The notes: generated by a model not told the origin, from the letters alone. 64,000 bases of DNA from Typhlomys cinereus (GCA_023101885.1 JALPQD010000143.1:2976001-3040000); one strand, 5' to 3'. Positions 1-12,295 are shown, numbered from the stretch's first letter. Numbers and translations are program-made.

Positions 1-474
1 CTTCAAACAGAAATTTTGAAACTATCCAGGTATTTTTGTTCTTTCTCTCCTACCGGCATGCATGGTATAGTTGCCATAACTATTATCAGTACAGGCTTTG
101 AAAACTTTACCATGTCATTATTGCTGTCAAGAGCTGTGCTGCATATTCTAGAGATCTTAAAGGAAAACATAGTAGTTTGTGTTTGCCTATACAATTATTA
201 CTGTAGTTCTTCATTCTTAAAGATACGGCATTTCTTTTCAACACATTCTTACTGTTTTCTTGAACAGTCTTCTAAGGATAAGTTGTCTTTCTTTTTGCTT
301 ACTCACAAATATCTTTATTTTTTCCTTTCATTCCTGAAGGATATTTTAGGTAGACATAAAATTGTGAGTATATGCCTGTTCTGTTTAGCATTTTAGTCAA
401 GTTTTTTTTTAACTTTCATAATTTCTAGTAGGAAATATTTGACAGCTTGAACTTGATTGCCCTCTATTTATTGT

Positions 475-1620
475 ATTTTATTAGCTATTATGTAAAATAA
501 TAGGTTTCATTATGGTATTACATACATACTTTGTTTTGGTTGGCTCTCCTCTACTCCCCTCTGTTTTTGCCTCCTCCCACACTTGCATCCTTCTGCCCCA
601 TTAGCTCACTTTCCCTTTGCATATTCTACCGCCCTACCCACCTTGACTGAAACACTCTTTTGCCCTTTCCGGTTCTCATTCTAGTGTCATGATCTAGACA
701 CATACTGCTGCATGAGCACACATGTTGAAATTAGAAACTGAGATGTGCAGATGACAGAGGACAAGCATAGGTTACCTAACTTAATAATTTACATCTATTT
801 TTCCATTCATTTTATTTTTTAATAAAATAAAATTTTATTAAAATTTCATTGTGTAAGTACTATATTTTCATTGTTTTTTTTTTTTTTTTTTTGTTTCTAT
901 CAGGCTGATTCTATTTCCATGCTGATGTGAAGAGAGACAGCACGGATGTGCAAGTGTCTTGGTGTTAGAATATAGTTTACTTGGGGATATGCCCAAGAAT
1001 AGTACAGCTGGGCCATATAGTAGTTCTTTTTTTAAATTTTTCAAGAAATGTCCACACCAGTTTCTGCAGTGGTTGTAGGAGTACATTTTCACTAACAGTA
1101 GATAAATGTCCCCTTTCCCTGCATACTGGTCACCCTTTGCTGTCATTTGTTTTCTTGATGACAATCATTCTGATTGGAATGAGGTGTGGAATCTTAAAAT
1201 AGTTTTTAGCTTCTATTTCTCTCATGGCCTAAAGTGGTTCGAATAGCAGTTGTGATGGAAACTTTAGTGATTCCCTCACAACTTTGTTCTCCTTCCCTTT
1301 TTTGTTAGTTTTTCCTCCTCATTCTTATACAGATGGGTGATTTTTTTATTGACCCATGTTCAAATTCATGGGCCCTGTGTTGTTATTTCCAACTTCTTTT
1401 TTGGAAGTTTTTTTTTTCATTTCTAGCTTTACATTGGATCTTTTAATGCATTTTAAAGTTTTACTTATATTGTGTTACTCAATTCAATTAAAAAATTTCT
1501 TACTGAGAACAACCGTTTTCTATTCATTTCCATTGTTACTGTCTTATTTGATGGAATGTATTGAAAGTAGTTTCCTTAAGATCTTTGTTTACTAATAACA
1601 TTATCTATCAGATGTATCCA
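475..1620 (-). mobile_element. Old L1 3' end, antisense to Mycbp2
   Basis: The reverse strand resembles a rodent L1 3' UTR followed by the ORF2 C-terminal region. The stretch around 970-1200 parallels the usual L1 antisense text (a conserved TGCCCAAGAATAGTA block at 989-1003). Divergence and stops show that it is old and inactive. The boundary near 475 is set by the change into 'gaaataatagg'-type 3' end sequence. The upstream limit near 1620 is uncertain. Confidence 0.6.
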
Positions 1621-2162
1621 AACTTTTAATTAACTTGTAAAGTTGTCATCTGCAAAGTTGACACTTGAGTACCATATAGTACACACACATACAGTCACAA
1701 AAAATTGCAGAAATAAGTCTCATAATATTTCAAGTACACTTTTGATTTTGCATTAGGCTTGTTCATATGTGCTCTTGACTGTGTGTGTCCTGTGGGCCTC
1801 AAGTTAGACGTGCATGACGCATGGTCTTAGGGTCAGCATCTTTCAATTATTCTTTCTTCTAAAATTAGCCATATATTTTCTTACTTTTTGCCTTGTGAGA
1901 ATTTTGGATTGTGTCTTGGTCATCGTGAATGCTATGTTTTATAGTCTTTAGAGTTATTGTGATTTTTTTCTGGAGAAGGTTGATTTTTGTTGTTTCTCTT
2001 ACCAAACTGTCAGTCTGTTTGGTTCAGACAAGCAAATTCATTCTTGGTTTTTGTCGTAATCAAATCTGATTTTATATAGCCCTTGCTGTTCTGATGTGGT
2101 TAGAATCTTACCTGTGTAACTCTAGAGTAATCACAAACTTTGCATGTATTATGGACAGGATT

Positions 2163-2177
2163 GGGATATCGCTTTCT
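2163..2177. repeat. Target-site duplication, left copy (L1 at 2178-3959)
   Basis: A 15-bp word, GGGATATCGCTTTCT, recurs with one mismatch (G to A) at 3960-3974. The two copies exactly bracket the L1 fragment. This is the expected footprint of target-primed reverse transcription. Confidence 0.8.
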
Positions 2178-3959
2178 TTTTTTTTTTAACATTTTTTATT
2201 ATCTCTGCTCATACAAACTTAATAGGTACACCAGTTCTCTCCTTCCCTCCTCCCCCCCCACCCCTCTGCTTACCCTCCCCTGACACCTTCCTCCCCATCC
2301 CCCAGTGCCTCCCCTCCCCCAATACCCAGAGAATCCTTTAATGTGCATGCCAAACTCTCCTCTGGGTCCTCCTCTCCAATGACATACAAGGACCCAGCAG
2401 CATTTCCCTGAACCCTTTCCTTTGTTCCCCTTAAAATAGGAACACTATTTTGGCTGTCAATCCCTTGCCTCCAAGGATCTTGGTGCTTTTAGCAAATGCT
2501 AGACTTTGTGGGGTCAATAGTGTGTTGGACATTGTGCAGGACATGCAAAGTCCAATTATGATTGCTTCAGCTCTAACTTGTGTGGAGTATCTTGTATATC
2601 ATTGCTCCTCCCATCCTTGTGCTTTTACACTCTTACCGCCCCCTCTTCCGCAAATTTCCCTGAGCTTCAGGATGGGGAGAGATTAGGCTGGCCTAGTTCT
2701 ATGTGGTTGATATAGAGTCTCTGAAGTTCTGGATTATGGTTTGTTGATTTTCTTTTGCAGTTTTGCTGCTCCTGCAATGCCCTTCACTCCATCCTGATGG
2801 GTATTGGATGTCACCCCCTGGCCAGAGATAAAAAGCTGTTAAACTAGAGTCTTGTTATAAGAGTATATTCAAGGTAGATGTAATAAAAGTAGGAAACCAC
2901 AATGAGGGAGGGGTCAATCACCCATTTGCAAAATGGTTACTTATTACCTGCCAGACTATATGCCCTCCCCTTCTGGTGAGATCACACCCCCTCAGTTTTA
3001 AATGATCAGGAACGAAAAGTCTGTGAATTTAACCAGATGTCTCATTGCTTACTTGCAGTCCTTGATGGAGGCCTATTTTCTCTGCCGTAACATGGACCCC
3101 TCTCTCCTTGTTTCTGGTGTGGCCCTCCTACCCCATCCCTCCTGTTCATACTCCTTGCAATTACAGTATTACAGAGATTTATCATCGAGTGTCTCTAGGT
3201 GGGCTAGGTGGGTTTGGTACTAGGAGCCACCTATTAGGGAGTACATACGGCGCTTAATTTTCTGGGTCTGGGATACTTCACTCAATATAATTGTTCTAAT
3301 GACATCCATTTCCCGGCAAGTTCCAGTAATTCATCATTTTTGATGGCTGAGTAGTACTCCATTGTATAGATGTACCACATTTTCTTTATCCACTCATCAA
3401 CTGTTGGACATTTGGGTTGATTCCATGACTTTGCTATTGTAAACAGTGCTGCTATGAACATGGTCGTGCTTGTGCTATCGAGGTGAACCTCTGCTGTATG
3501 GGGGGTTATTCCCAAAAGTGGGATAACAGGGTCATATGGCATTTCAATCTTTAATTTCTTTAAGAATCTCCAGACAGCTCGCCAGAGTGGCTATATGAGC
3601 CTGCATTCCCACCAGCAATGTAGGAGAGTTCCCCTCTCTCCACATCCTCTCCAGCATTTGGTGTTGTTTGTATTGTGGATTTTTGCCATCCTGACCGGGG
3701 TGAGATGATATCTCAGGGAAGTTTTGATTTGCATTTCCCTGATGGCTAAGGAAGTGAAGCATTTTTTAAGGTATTTGTTAGACATTTTAATTTCATCCCT
3801 AGTAAAGTTTTAAGTTCCAGGGCCCATTTTTTAATTGGGCCATTAGTTTCCTTGGTGTTTAGTTTTCTAAGTTCTTTGTGCACTCTGGATAATAGAGCTC
3901 TATCAGATATGTGGTTAGTTAAGATTTTCTCCCATTCTGTGGGTTGCCTTTGAGCTCGA
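2178..3959 (-). mobile_element. 5'-truncated L1 retrotransposon (ORF2 C-terminus plus long 3' UTR), antisense to gene
   Basis: On the minus strand the element starts abruptly near 3959 inside ORF2. The first recognisable residues are RQPTEWEKI, a typical L1 ORF2 motif. The ORF2 C-terminal region runs to a stop at about 3282, with motifs such as MPYDPVIPLLGITP and WYIYTMEYYSAIKNDE. A 3' UTR of about 1.1 kb follows, containing a G-rich purine tract (C-rich on + at 2244-2320) and a poly(A) tail (poly-T at about 2177-2189). A frame break near 3543 splits the coding remnant. A 15-bp TSD flanks the insertion, so it is a dead but fairly recent copy. Length is about 1.8 kb, against 6-7 kb for a full L1. 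Confidence 0.93.
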
Positions 3960-3974
3960 GGGATATCACTTTCT
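3960..3974. repeat. Target-site duplication, right copy (L1 at 2178-3959)
   Basis: GGGATATCACTTTCT matches 2163-2177 at 14 of 15 positions and marks the 5'-truncation point of the L1. Confidence 0.8.
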
Positions 3975-4617
3975 ATATTTCTCCTTTTTAGGATTCCTTT
4001 TACATTTTCTAGCATATAGGAGTTCCTTTCCTGAAAGGAAAAATCCAAGGATTTTTAAATTTTGTAGTGCAGTGATTGCTTCCTGTCCTCCAGCCAGAGT
4101 TTCTGAAAGAGAGAAAAAGAGAAAATAAAAACAAGCTGTAAATTGACATTTCTGTGGGTCATTTTTCCAAGTTTTGACAGCTATCAACAATTTTCTTTGG
4201 TTTATTTTTCAGAATTCTTAATCCTCTCCCCCCCTTTCTCTCTTCATCTTTTCCTCTATCTCCTTCTCTTTCCTTTTGTCTAAAATGTATAGTCAAACAA
4301 GTACAGGGAAAACTGGTTATATTTGTGTTAATGATTTGATTATATTAACTAAATAAGATGGCGGTTTTGTTGTTGTTGTTCCTTTGCTTGTTTGCTTTTT
4401 TCGATGCATATTTTTCTTGATATGCTTTTTTGAGCTTCATAAAACTGTATAATGATTTTTAATCATTTTGGAAATTTTTACTCTTTATTTTCTCAAATAT
4501 CACCTTAGACTCAGTCTCTCATTTCTTTTTGAGTCCACTTAGGAACATGTGCTATTTTAAATCATATGTATATATGACCATGCGTGTATGTGTATGACAT
4601 GTAAATATTTGGTATGT

Positions 4618-4965
4618 GTGCATCTTAATCTCCTGCTGTGGTAAAACACTGAGCAAAGCAACTATGGAAGAAGGGTTCGTATTGCAGTTCTGGAAGAATA
4701 GTCTGTCTTGGTGAAGAAGGAATAGGGTCTTTTGTGGTGGGGAAAGCATGGCAGCAGGACCGTGAGGCTGGCTCCTCACATTGCGTCAACAGTCAGAATG
4801 AGGAGAAGGACATAGCACGTGCAGTTATGCTGTAAAATCTCAAGGCCGGCCCCAGTGATGCACTTCTTCTCCCAATGGTTCCACAACCTTCCCAGATAGC
4901 GCCATCAGCCAAGAACCAAGTGTTCATACACATGAACCTGTTTGCACAACTACAAACGTGTGTGT
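4618..4965. mobile_element. Rodent interspersed repeat, family not assigned
   Basis: The order of words (gtggtaaaacactgagcaaag, then gtggtggggaaagcatggcagcag, then ccaagtgttcatacacatgaacctg) matches a common rodent dispersed repeat I recognise by text but cannot name. It has no coding capacity. A RepeatMasker run would assign the family. Confidence 0.5.
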
Positions 4966-5631
4966 ATATATGGCATTGATGTGCTTGACCATATAGTAGG
5001 CAGACTTTGTCTGTGTTGTTACTATTAGTTCCGTCCTTTTAGTTGAAGAACTGTCTAAAGCAGTAACTGAGTAAGTGATGCACTGTATTTATAGAAATCA
5101 GTGGGCTAGATTTGGCCTGGAGGTGGTGGTGATTGTTTGTGCAATTTTGTGAAATCAAAGTAAAGTCAAAGGTACAGGACACAAAGTGTAGCAATAACTA
5201 AATGTGGCTGATTGAAGAGAATTAAGGGAATCGTCAGTAAGACCAGGGAGAGACGTGGGGTCCAGGTTCTTACATTGCATGTATTGCTTCATTTGAGAGC
5301 AGAGTAGGAAGTACCAGCATAGAAGTTTAGACATTGTAGTGACGTTCAGTTTGTAAAGATCTCCAGGAGCAAGCGAACAGATGAAAAGGAGCACACCCCA
5401 AAGCTGGTGAGGAAGGGTAGACTAGCCTCAGGGTGGCAAATGTTATCTGACACCTTTGCTGTCCAAGACTGTGATTTGAAACTGAAACTTCTCCTCAAAG
5501 CTTTTGAGAAGTATACTGCCAGCATTCTCCCAGTCATGTGTGAAATACAGTACACTTAGTGTGTCCAAAGCTTGTCGTGAAGATGCCATCACAGATGCAC
5601 TTCACTTCAACAGACATTTGAGATAGGATCA

Positions 5632-5880
5632 TGGAGTTGGGGCATTAACTCAGTAAGTGACTGTTGTGCAAACATGAAGACTTGAGGTTGAACCCCCAGC
5701 ACCCATTTAAAAGGCTAAGCTCATTGAGTGTGTAAACCAGCATGGAGGAGTGGAGACGGCCGGATCCCTAGCTCTCTGTCTAGCCAGTTCACCAGATTTA
5801 GCAAGAGAAGGCCCCTGACTTGTACTTTGCCATTTAGACACATGTATACGCATACACCATATATACACACGCAGAGACAA
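5632..5880 (+). mobile_element. Old B2/B3-like tRNA-derived SINE
   Basis: It has the layout of a tRNA-derived rodent SINE: an A-box-like start near 5660, a B-box-like GAGGTTGAACCCCCAGC near 5685-5701, then a non-tRNA body. It is strongly diverged. The 3' limit is uncertain. Confidence 0.45.
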
Positions 5881-5984
5881 TGATCCACTGCCTACTCTTC
5901 CAGAAGGCTGGAGAAGTTATGTTTCATTGAGACGATGAAGGTGGACAGAGAAGTGGAAGTTAGGGTCGATACAGCAGTGCAAGA

Positions 5985-6576
5985 GCGGCAGAATGGACAA
6001 CAACAAACCAGAATGCAGAACACTGGCAACCCTACAACGTTCACCTGGACCCAGGCCAGCCAGATCTCCCCCATCTGAAGGCTCGGGGAACTTTGCCGAA
6101 GGGGGCGAAGGGGGCGGCAAGACTGTAAGAGCCTGAAGATGGAGAGTTCCGTTGCTGGAGAGGTCAGGACAGGGCAGCCGCAGCCAGGAACTCTCAGCAG
6201 TGGGACTTGAACTCCTCAGACTCCATGTCCCCATGCTGGCATGCATCTCAGGAGAAATGACTTCAAACACTAGGGTCCTTTAGGGGGGTGACGGGTCAGA
6301 CAGATGTAGGGGAGAACCTGTATCAGCAGTCTACCCAAAGAAGGGCCTCTCTGGTCTGCCATAGAGGCCGGAGCACCCACTAGAGCAGAGGGAACCCCAG
6401 GACCCATATAAGCTGACCAACAGGAGGGTAGGAGGGAAGAGGCAGGATCCACGAAGGGAGGAGAGAAAAGGAGGAAAGAGATAAAGAGGCAAGGTAGAGA
6501 AGGAGGAGAAGGGAGGGGCAATGGGGGAGGCAAGAAGCATGGATAGCAGGAAAAATAAAAATAATTAAAAAAATAA
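5985..6576 (+). mobile_element. Old L1 3' UTR-like repeat, sense orientation
   Basis: A long purine-rich (G/A) tract at about 6420-6540 is followed by an AATAAA-rich A tail at 6552-6577. It shares ordered blocks with 54730-55302 (for example cttCGAAG-aagggcGgcaagacTgtaagagCC), and both resemble the end of the L1 3' UTRs elsewhere in the window. I infer an older rodent L1 subfamily. It contains no real reading frame; the open stretches on the minus strand are composition artefacts. Confidence 0.55.
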
Positions 6577-7249
6577 AATTTTACACACATCTAACAGTTG
6601 TTATATTGAAAAGAGAAGTTAGCGTTGAGAAGGAAAAGGAGTGTGATAGGTTGGAGGAGAATCATCTTTTGGGTTAAAGACTGCAACAGAGTTCTTAATG
6701 TCTAGCTTAATCCCTTTGATATTCATTTCTACACTGTCATCTGCAAACATCCATGACTGTTCTGAAAGTTTGTGCAAGACAAGCCAGAAATTTGCATTCA
6801 GAAATGCTTTCAACCAGTGATGGGGGGAGGGGTTGTTAAGTAGGCATCACATTTTCTCACCTACAGTTGCAATAACTGTAAACCAAATTTTGCACTGATT
6901 ACCAGGTTCTCCAGTAGAATTGCACTCGAATCTTATGATTCTAATTATGTTCGTAATGAACCCTTTATTGACTTCCTTTCCTCTAATTCTTTTGTGATTG
7001 ACCCTACTGTAATCATCTCTAAAAATGACTACAGCCTGGGAATCCTTCAGTCAAAGCCTGGTTTGGGTGTAATCAAAATCAAAATAAATATTTTTAGTAT
7101 AGAAATAATGAGTAAATTTGTTCTACACTTACTAAATACCTGTATTTTCACTGCAATTGCTTCTTTGAAGGTAGCTCTGTCTTGGAGTTCTTCTTATTCA
7201 TTTTGTACAGTGCACATACACATACATGCATTTGGAGCCCTGAATTGAT

Positions 7250-7475
7250 GCTGGGAGTCATCCTCAGTTGATTTTCCATCTTACTTATTTTTTTTAATCT
7301 GTATCCCTGCTCAAACCCAGAGCTTGCTAGCTGGCTTGTTGGAATCCCCAGTCTTTATCTTCTGAGACTGAGATTAAAGCAGCTACCACGAGCCCACCTA
7401 ACGTTTTGCAAGGGTTTTGTGGGTCTGACCTCTAATCCTCGTGCTGGCATGGCTGGTGCTTTAGCAAGCACCTTT
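7250..7475 (-). mobile_element. B3/B4-like composite SINE, antisense, diverged
   Basis: Antisense rodent SINE wording is visible: tctgagactgagattaaagc at 7361-7380, tctgacctctaatcctcgtg at 7424-7443, and a tail ending in tttccctggcct. It is heavily diverged with no open function. Confidence 0.45.
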
Positions 7476-7569
7476 CCCTGGCCTCGGTATTTTGTTTTTA
7501 TCCTACTTAGTTTTTACTGGATATTAATAGGGTTTTTTGTTTGTTTGTTTAGCTAAATCGTTTTTTTCT

Positions 7570-7860
7570 TCTTTGCACTTTTACTTTTGAGAGATAACTC
7601 GTGCTATAAAATTCATCATTTAAAAATAAGTTATTTAACTCATTAGTTTTTAACTTATTCACAGAATTGTGCAACAGCAACTAGAACATTTTTGTAAGCC
7701 TGAGAAAGGAGTCTGTAACTATTTACAGAGTCTGCCTTCTATTAGCTGCTGGCAACTGCTAATCAATGTGCTGATTTTATGTATTTGTTTGTCTACATTT
7801 GCATTTCATTTAGTGGAGTTAGGCAATTAGCAACTTTCTGCAGCCTGGGCCTCTTTCACC
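7570..7860 (-). mobile_element. Ancient mammalian L1 3'-end fragment, antisense
   Basis: The order of ctataaaattcatcatttaaa, cagaattgtgcaacagcaac and ggcaactgctaatcaatgtg parallels the old mammalian L1 3' end seen from the opposite strand. A similar but separate copy is at 52460-52720. Confidence 0.45.
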
Positions 7861-8189
7861 TTTGTAGGCTTTCGTGCTTCTTCGGTGATTTGAAATGAAT
7901 TAGCCCTCACTGAACATTTAGATTTCTGGCACATTTTGGGTATGTAACATTTCTTTTTGTTCAAAGACTATATTGATTTGAAATTTTCATATTTGAAATT
8001 TTGGATGCAAAGTTACCCCGAAATGGGAAATATTCTTTTTCGAATCCCTGGAAGAGTCAGCCTAAGACTGCTGTTTGAGAGAATGGGCCAGAGGATTTGG
8101 GGAGAAATTTACCAGTGAAGCTGTGAATCTCAATTCTATTTGTAACAATTTTGATTAGATGTCTCTCCTTCCCTTTTTCCCTCCCTTCA

Positions 8190-9420
8190 TCCCTTCCACA
8201 GACATAGGACTATTTAAATGTTTATTTTTCTTTTTTTCTTGTCTATTGTTGGGAAGGTTTATCTTTTTTTCTGGTAGGTTCCCAATTTTAAGTTGTCATA
8301 TTTGTAGGTAACATTTGTTACTCATACTGATAATATTTGTAATTATACCTTTTAATTTTTTTCCTGACAAACCTTGCTAGCGATTTATTAACCTTTTAGG
8401 TAATTTCGATCTTCTCTGTTGAATTTGTGTTTTCTAGTTCATTGGCTTTTACTTTTATTTCCAACTCTACGTCTTTCCATTTAATTTATTGCTGTTTCCA
8501 TGAATTGTAAGCCAAGATAATTTACTTTTTCTTGTTCCAGTATATGTATTTAGGTATATGCAAAAAGCTGTATGTTTTGCCTGAATATTTCTCAAGCAGC
8601 ATTACTTCCAAAAGTTTTGTCATCATATTTCTCATTTAAATGAAAATATATTTTAGTTTTCATTATGGAGTACTTCCTTGACTCTTAGTAAATTATCGTT
8701 TTGGTTGCTAAACATTTGGTGCACTTTTTATTCTCTTGATCTTGAACTCTAGCTTTTTCTTGATGGAAGAATTATCATGTGTGTTCAGCTGAGGCAGGAG
8801 GATAGCAAGTTTGAGGCCAGCTTGAACTACTTAACCAAATCGTGCTGTCTTGGACTGCATGATAAGACCCTATCTCAACAACAACAAGATTTTGCAACTC
8901 AGGATTAGAAAGGTGTTGAGTGCATTTGCAACAATTGGGCTGTTACACCTTCTGTTACTCTTTCATGTATATTTGAAAAGAATGCACTCTCTGCAGTAGT
9001 TAGCTGTGGTTTTGTAATTTATGTCAGTTAGGTCAAGTTGATTCATTGTTCACAGTTTTCTAATTTTTGTTTTGTTCTCTACTGCTGTCTTGCCATTTCC
9101 ACAAAAGATGTGCTTCTTTTCAATTGTGGATTTATATATTATCTTCTTTCCTTTAATCAGTTTTGTTTTATTTGTATTTAGAGGTCATGGTATTAGATGC
9201 ATTCAAATTTAGAAGTGTGCTTTTTATGGAATTGATCTTAGCATTATAAAATACTGTGCTCATCTCTTAGAAAAACACCGACTTAATAGTTACTTTGTTT
9301 AATATTGATGTAGCTATTGGGAACACATGGAGGAGTATATTTGAAATATTGCTTTTTTTCTTTACTGTAAATCTGCCCTTTAATTTAAAAACATCTTTAT
9401 GGTGTAGAACATCTGCCTAG
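8190..9420 (-). mobile_element. Ancient L1 ORF2 region, antisense, interrupted by a B1
   Basis: On the minus strand the text parallels the ORF2 endonuclease/RT interval of old mammalian L1 (for example ttctagttcattggctttta at 8433-8452). A B1 inserted at about 8782-8892 splits it. Many stops are present. Both ends are approximate. Confidence 0.45.
8782..8892 (+). mobile_element. B1-like SINE (7SL-derived), partial
   Basis: It contains GCTGAGGCAGGAGGATAGCA and TTTGAGGCCAGC, the diagnostic 7SL/B1 core, and ends in an A-rich (CAA)n tail. The 5' half is missing. Confidence 0.8.
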
Positions 9421-9475
9421 TTCTCATTGCTTCCACAGCTCTCATAAAGTTTGTTTCTAAAGGAAAAAGAGTAAC

Positions 9476-9930
9476 TTGCTCCTATGTAGTGCTGTAACAG
9501 CTACTCTTAATTGTTTCTGTGAGACAACATTCAAAGTCAAGCAACTTAAGGGAGAAAGAGAGATTTATTTGTTTACGGTTCCAGAGGGGAGAAACAGTCT
9601 TTCATGGCAGAGGAGACATGGTTGGTGGCTGAAGCTGGAGGCAGGCTGTGTCACTGCAAACATCGAGTAGGGTAGTGGGTGACAGCTGAAGGCTTGAGGA
9701 TTCCTGGAGAGTCTCTCCTCTTCCAAGACTTCTGTTCTATGGCTCCTTTTATCTGGTGCACTACTGGGAGGTTCCAATGAGATCTGTGGAGGTCCAATCG
9801 GATCTAGAGCTGGTCTTTGTATTGTAAATGTATTATTGCAGATAATCTCTTCAGGTGGTTTCAGTGATCTTAGTTAATGCCAGGTGTGTCAAGTTGATAC
9901 CCGGGATTAACTATCACAAGTGTCTTACAT
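9476..9930 (-). mobile_element. MaLR-type solo LTR, minus orientation
   Basis: Read on the minus strand it has a GTATCAACTTGACACACC-like start (9886-9903), a body of about 440 bp and an AATAAA signal followed by a TTAAG word near its 3' end (9544-9570). This is the same layout as the LTRs at 43172-47020. No internal region is attached, so it looks like a solo LTR. The family assignment is an inference from text similarity. Confidence 0.5.
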
Positions 9931-10540
9931 TGGGGAAGTGGAAGCTAGATAGTCCTGTTCATCTCTTTAAACTCGACAGCCCGATAGATAAAGTATGCTT
10001 ATTTGTGTAAGCATACTGATGTTTTGAACATGTTTCACGTTGTGTGTATTCTGTATAATTGAACAACTTGCAGACTTGGTTTGTTTATATGTTGCAGAAA
10101 TACTTAGCTTTCTTTAAACAGTGCAACTGTTAAATCTTCTTTGTATAATTTAAAAAATATTTTAAGGTAAACATTTAAGTTGTATTAATAGCATTTTGCC
10201 TTTCATTTTTAACCATATTCATTTTAAACTTCATGAGTACAAGGTTCTTTTTGTGAAAAGACCAAAAGTAGTATAGGACCAATTACAGACATTCTTCATT
10301 AAGCTTTGATTGATTTAGAATTTAAAGTATTAAGTCATCAGAATTTTCTAAAGTGATTGTTAATGTGTAAGATTGTTTATGGAGTTTTATCTATCCTCAG
10401 ATACAATGGGAAGTTTATTAGTTCTCAAGTATAGTCATTTATTGAATGTTATATTATTAGGAAATAACAGTTTTTCAATGTTGGATGCAAATTTTCCTCC
10501 TTTTTCTTTTCCTTTAGTGAAGGCTGGGAGGTGGGGGGAG

Positions 10541-10690
10541 GGGTACCAGAGGACACCTAAGTGTGTATGTGTGCCTGAGGCGTCCCAAGTGTGACTTTGG
10601 GAATCATCCTGGATTGCTCTACCTTCTTCCTTCCTATTGCTTTGTTCTAGGGTTTCCCAGGCTCTGCCTTCCACAACAGTGGTTCCTTTT
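10541..10690 (-). mobile_element. tRNA-derived SINE, 3' half, minus orientation
   Basis: The reverse complement matches the 3' body of the repeated SINE family in this window (gactttgggaatcatcctgg at 10592-10611 corresponds to the ccaggatgattcccaaagtc-type block). The head with the Pol III boxes is absent. Confidence 0.65.
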
Positions 10691-10803
10691 GATAACTCTC
10701 CACAGTATAATTTTAAGTGAGAGAGGTAGCCATGACCAGGTGTTAGAAAAGGATCTTTTAAATCATGTCCATGTTTTTAGGCTTATCTTAAAAGAGTTAA
10801 GTA

Positions 10804-11058
10804 GAGCTGGGCAGGTGGCTCAAGGGTTAAACCTCTGCCTCACAAGCGGAAAGTCCCAAATTCAGACCCTGGATCCCACATAAAAATGCTGGGTAGAAAT
10901 GGCAGTGACCTGTACTTCTGTCCTGGAAGGCAGAGTCTGGGAAACTTGAGAGCAAAAGCAAGGGCGAGGTAGAAGCAATTCCCAAAGTCACCTTGGGCCC
11001 CCACAGATGCATACAGTGCCCCCCCCCCACACACATGCAAAACTAAAAAAATAAAAAT
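10804..11058 (+). mobile_element. tRNA-derived SINE, full-length, sense
   Basis: It begins with a Pol III A-box-like GTGGCTCAAGGGTTAA at 10815-10830 and has a B-box-like segment near 10858-10874. The family body follows (gtagaagcaattcccaaagtc at 10969-10989), then a CA-rich stretch and an A-rich tail at 11041-11058. It is more diverged than the copies at 25310 and 49882. Confidence 0.8.
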
Positions 11059-12149
11059 TAGAATTGAGAAGATTGTGAATTTTATGGGGAGAGTTGACTA
11101 TTTAGATATGTATTTTAGAAAGCTTACCTGAATTCTTACGTGACTCATGGGTTGAATGAGTAGAAGACAGGATGTGTAGAAGTTAGTTAAGATTTGTATG
11201 GTCCAGGCAGGAGACAGTGATAGTTTGTAAGTGAAGCTGCTGTGGATAGAACCAGGAAGTAATTATCAGGATTTTGTTATCCTGATTTGAGTAGAGAAAC
11301 CTCAGGAAAGCATCAATGATCAAGGCTTCCCATGCTGGTTACTTCTTATTGACATTTCAGAACCTTGAAAATAAACTTCCACCTCCCTTCCTGATTTTGG
11401 AGACTAGCCTTCATATCTCCAGACGTTTTAAACTCTTTCCTTTACCACTGCTTTAGTGGTTGTCTGGTCCTAAGGATTTTTCCTCAGCATTCGGGATCAT
11501 TAGCTTGATCATTATCTCCTCCCCTTCTCTTCCCTCATTTTCCCCTCTGCTTCCTCCTCTTTAGGTTTTTTATTTGTTTTGTTTTTGAATAGAGTTAATC
11601 CACTTTTCACCTGATAGATTCAAACTCCTGATTTTCCTGTCTGGCCCCTTTAAGAGCTGTTGGTACTAGGAACAATCAGCCAATCAGTGCAGGATCTCTT
11701 TGTAGGTGATGCAGCAGTAGCATCTCTTACCACATCATCAGACTGCTTTGCAGCAAGTCTCTGAGTTCTTGAGAGCAGGGGCTGTCTTTCTCATTTTGTA
11801 TCATTGCTACCTAGCAGTGTGCTTCTCAACATAGTAAGCATGAAAATATTAAGTGGGAGGAAAAGAAAAATGTCTGCCTTGCCTTTTCTTTCTCTCACTT
11901 TATGTTGTATTCATTACTGCTTTTTTTTTGGCAATCGAGCAGGGTATTCCTCAAATTTATTTAGGAAATAAGTTTTCTTGAAGAAAATTTCAGTTCTGGG
12001 TCCAAGGGTATATGAGTTTAAGATTTTCTTTATGCATTGCAGCCTTCCCTAGCACAAAGGTGTTTGTTTTTGTAGGTGGGGGCATGGGGAGGGGGGGCGT
12101 GGGGAGCTGTCGATGGAATCTGCTGATACCAGCTTGAAAACCTCCTGAC

Positions 12150-12295
12150 CCCTGGAAGCCCACATGGTGGAAGACAAGACCTGACTTCTGATAATTGTCC
12201 TCTGACCCCCACCCGAGTGCCATGTTGTCCATGTCTCTCCCTCCCTGCCTCCTTCCTCACCCTTTCAAATAAATGAATAAATATATATTTAAAAT
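12150..12295 (+). mobile_element. B3/B4-like SINE, 3' part
   Basis: CCCACATGGTGGAAGACAAG followed by tgtcctctgacccccacccg and an A-rich AATAAATGAATAAATA tail is typical of rodent B3/B4 3' halves. The 5' tRNA-like head is missing. Confidence 0.65.

Noticed and set aside
16..396. Plus-strand 126-codon open stretch at the window start.
   Set aside because: It is rich in Phe, Leu and Ser from AT-rich sequence, has no family resemblance and lies within the large intron.
3282..4048. Minus-strand open stretches with L1 ORF2-like residues.
   Set aside because: They belong to a 5'-truncated L1 with a frame break and a TSD. The most upstream open stretch also fuses flanking non-L1 sequence (beyond 3960) to the element, so it is not a real protein.
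5917..6590. Minus-strand open stretches rich in Pro, Ser and Leu.
   Set aside because: These are composition artefacts of a G/A-rich L1-like 3' UTR read on the other strand.
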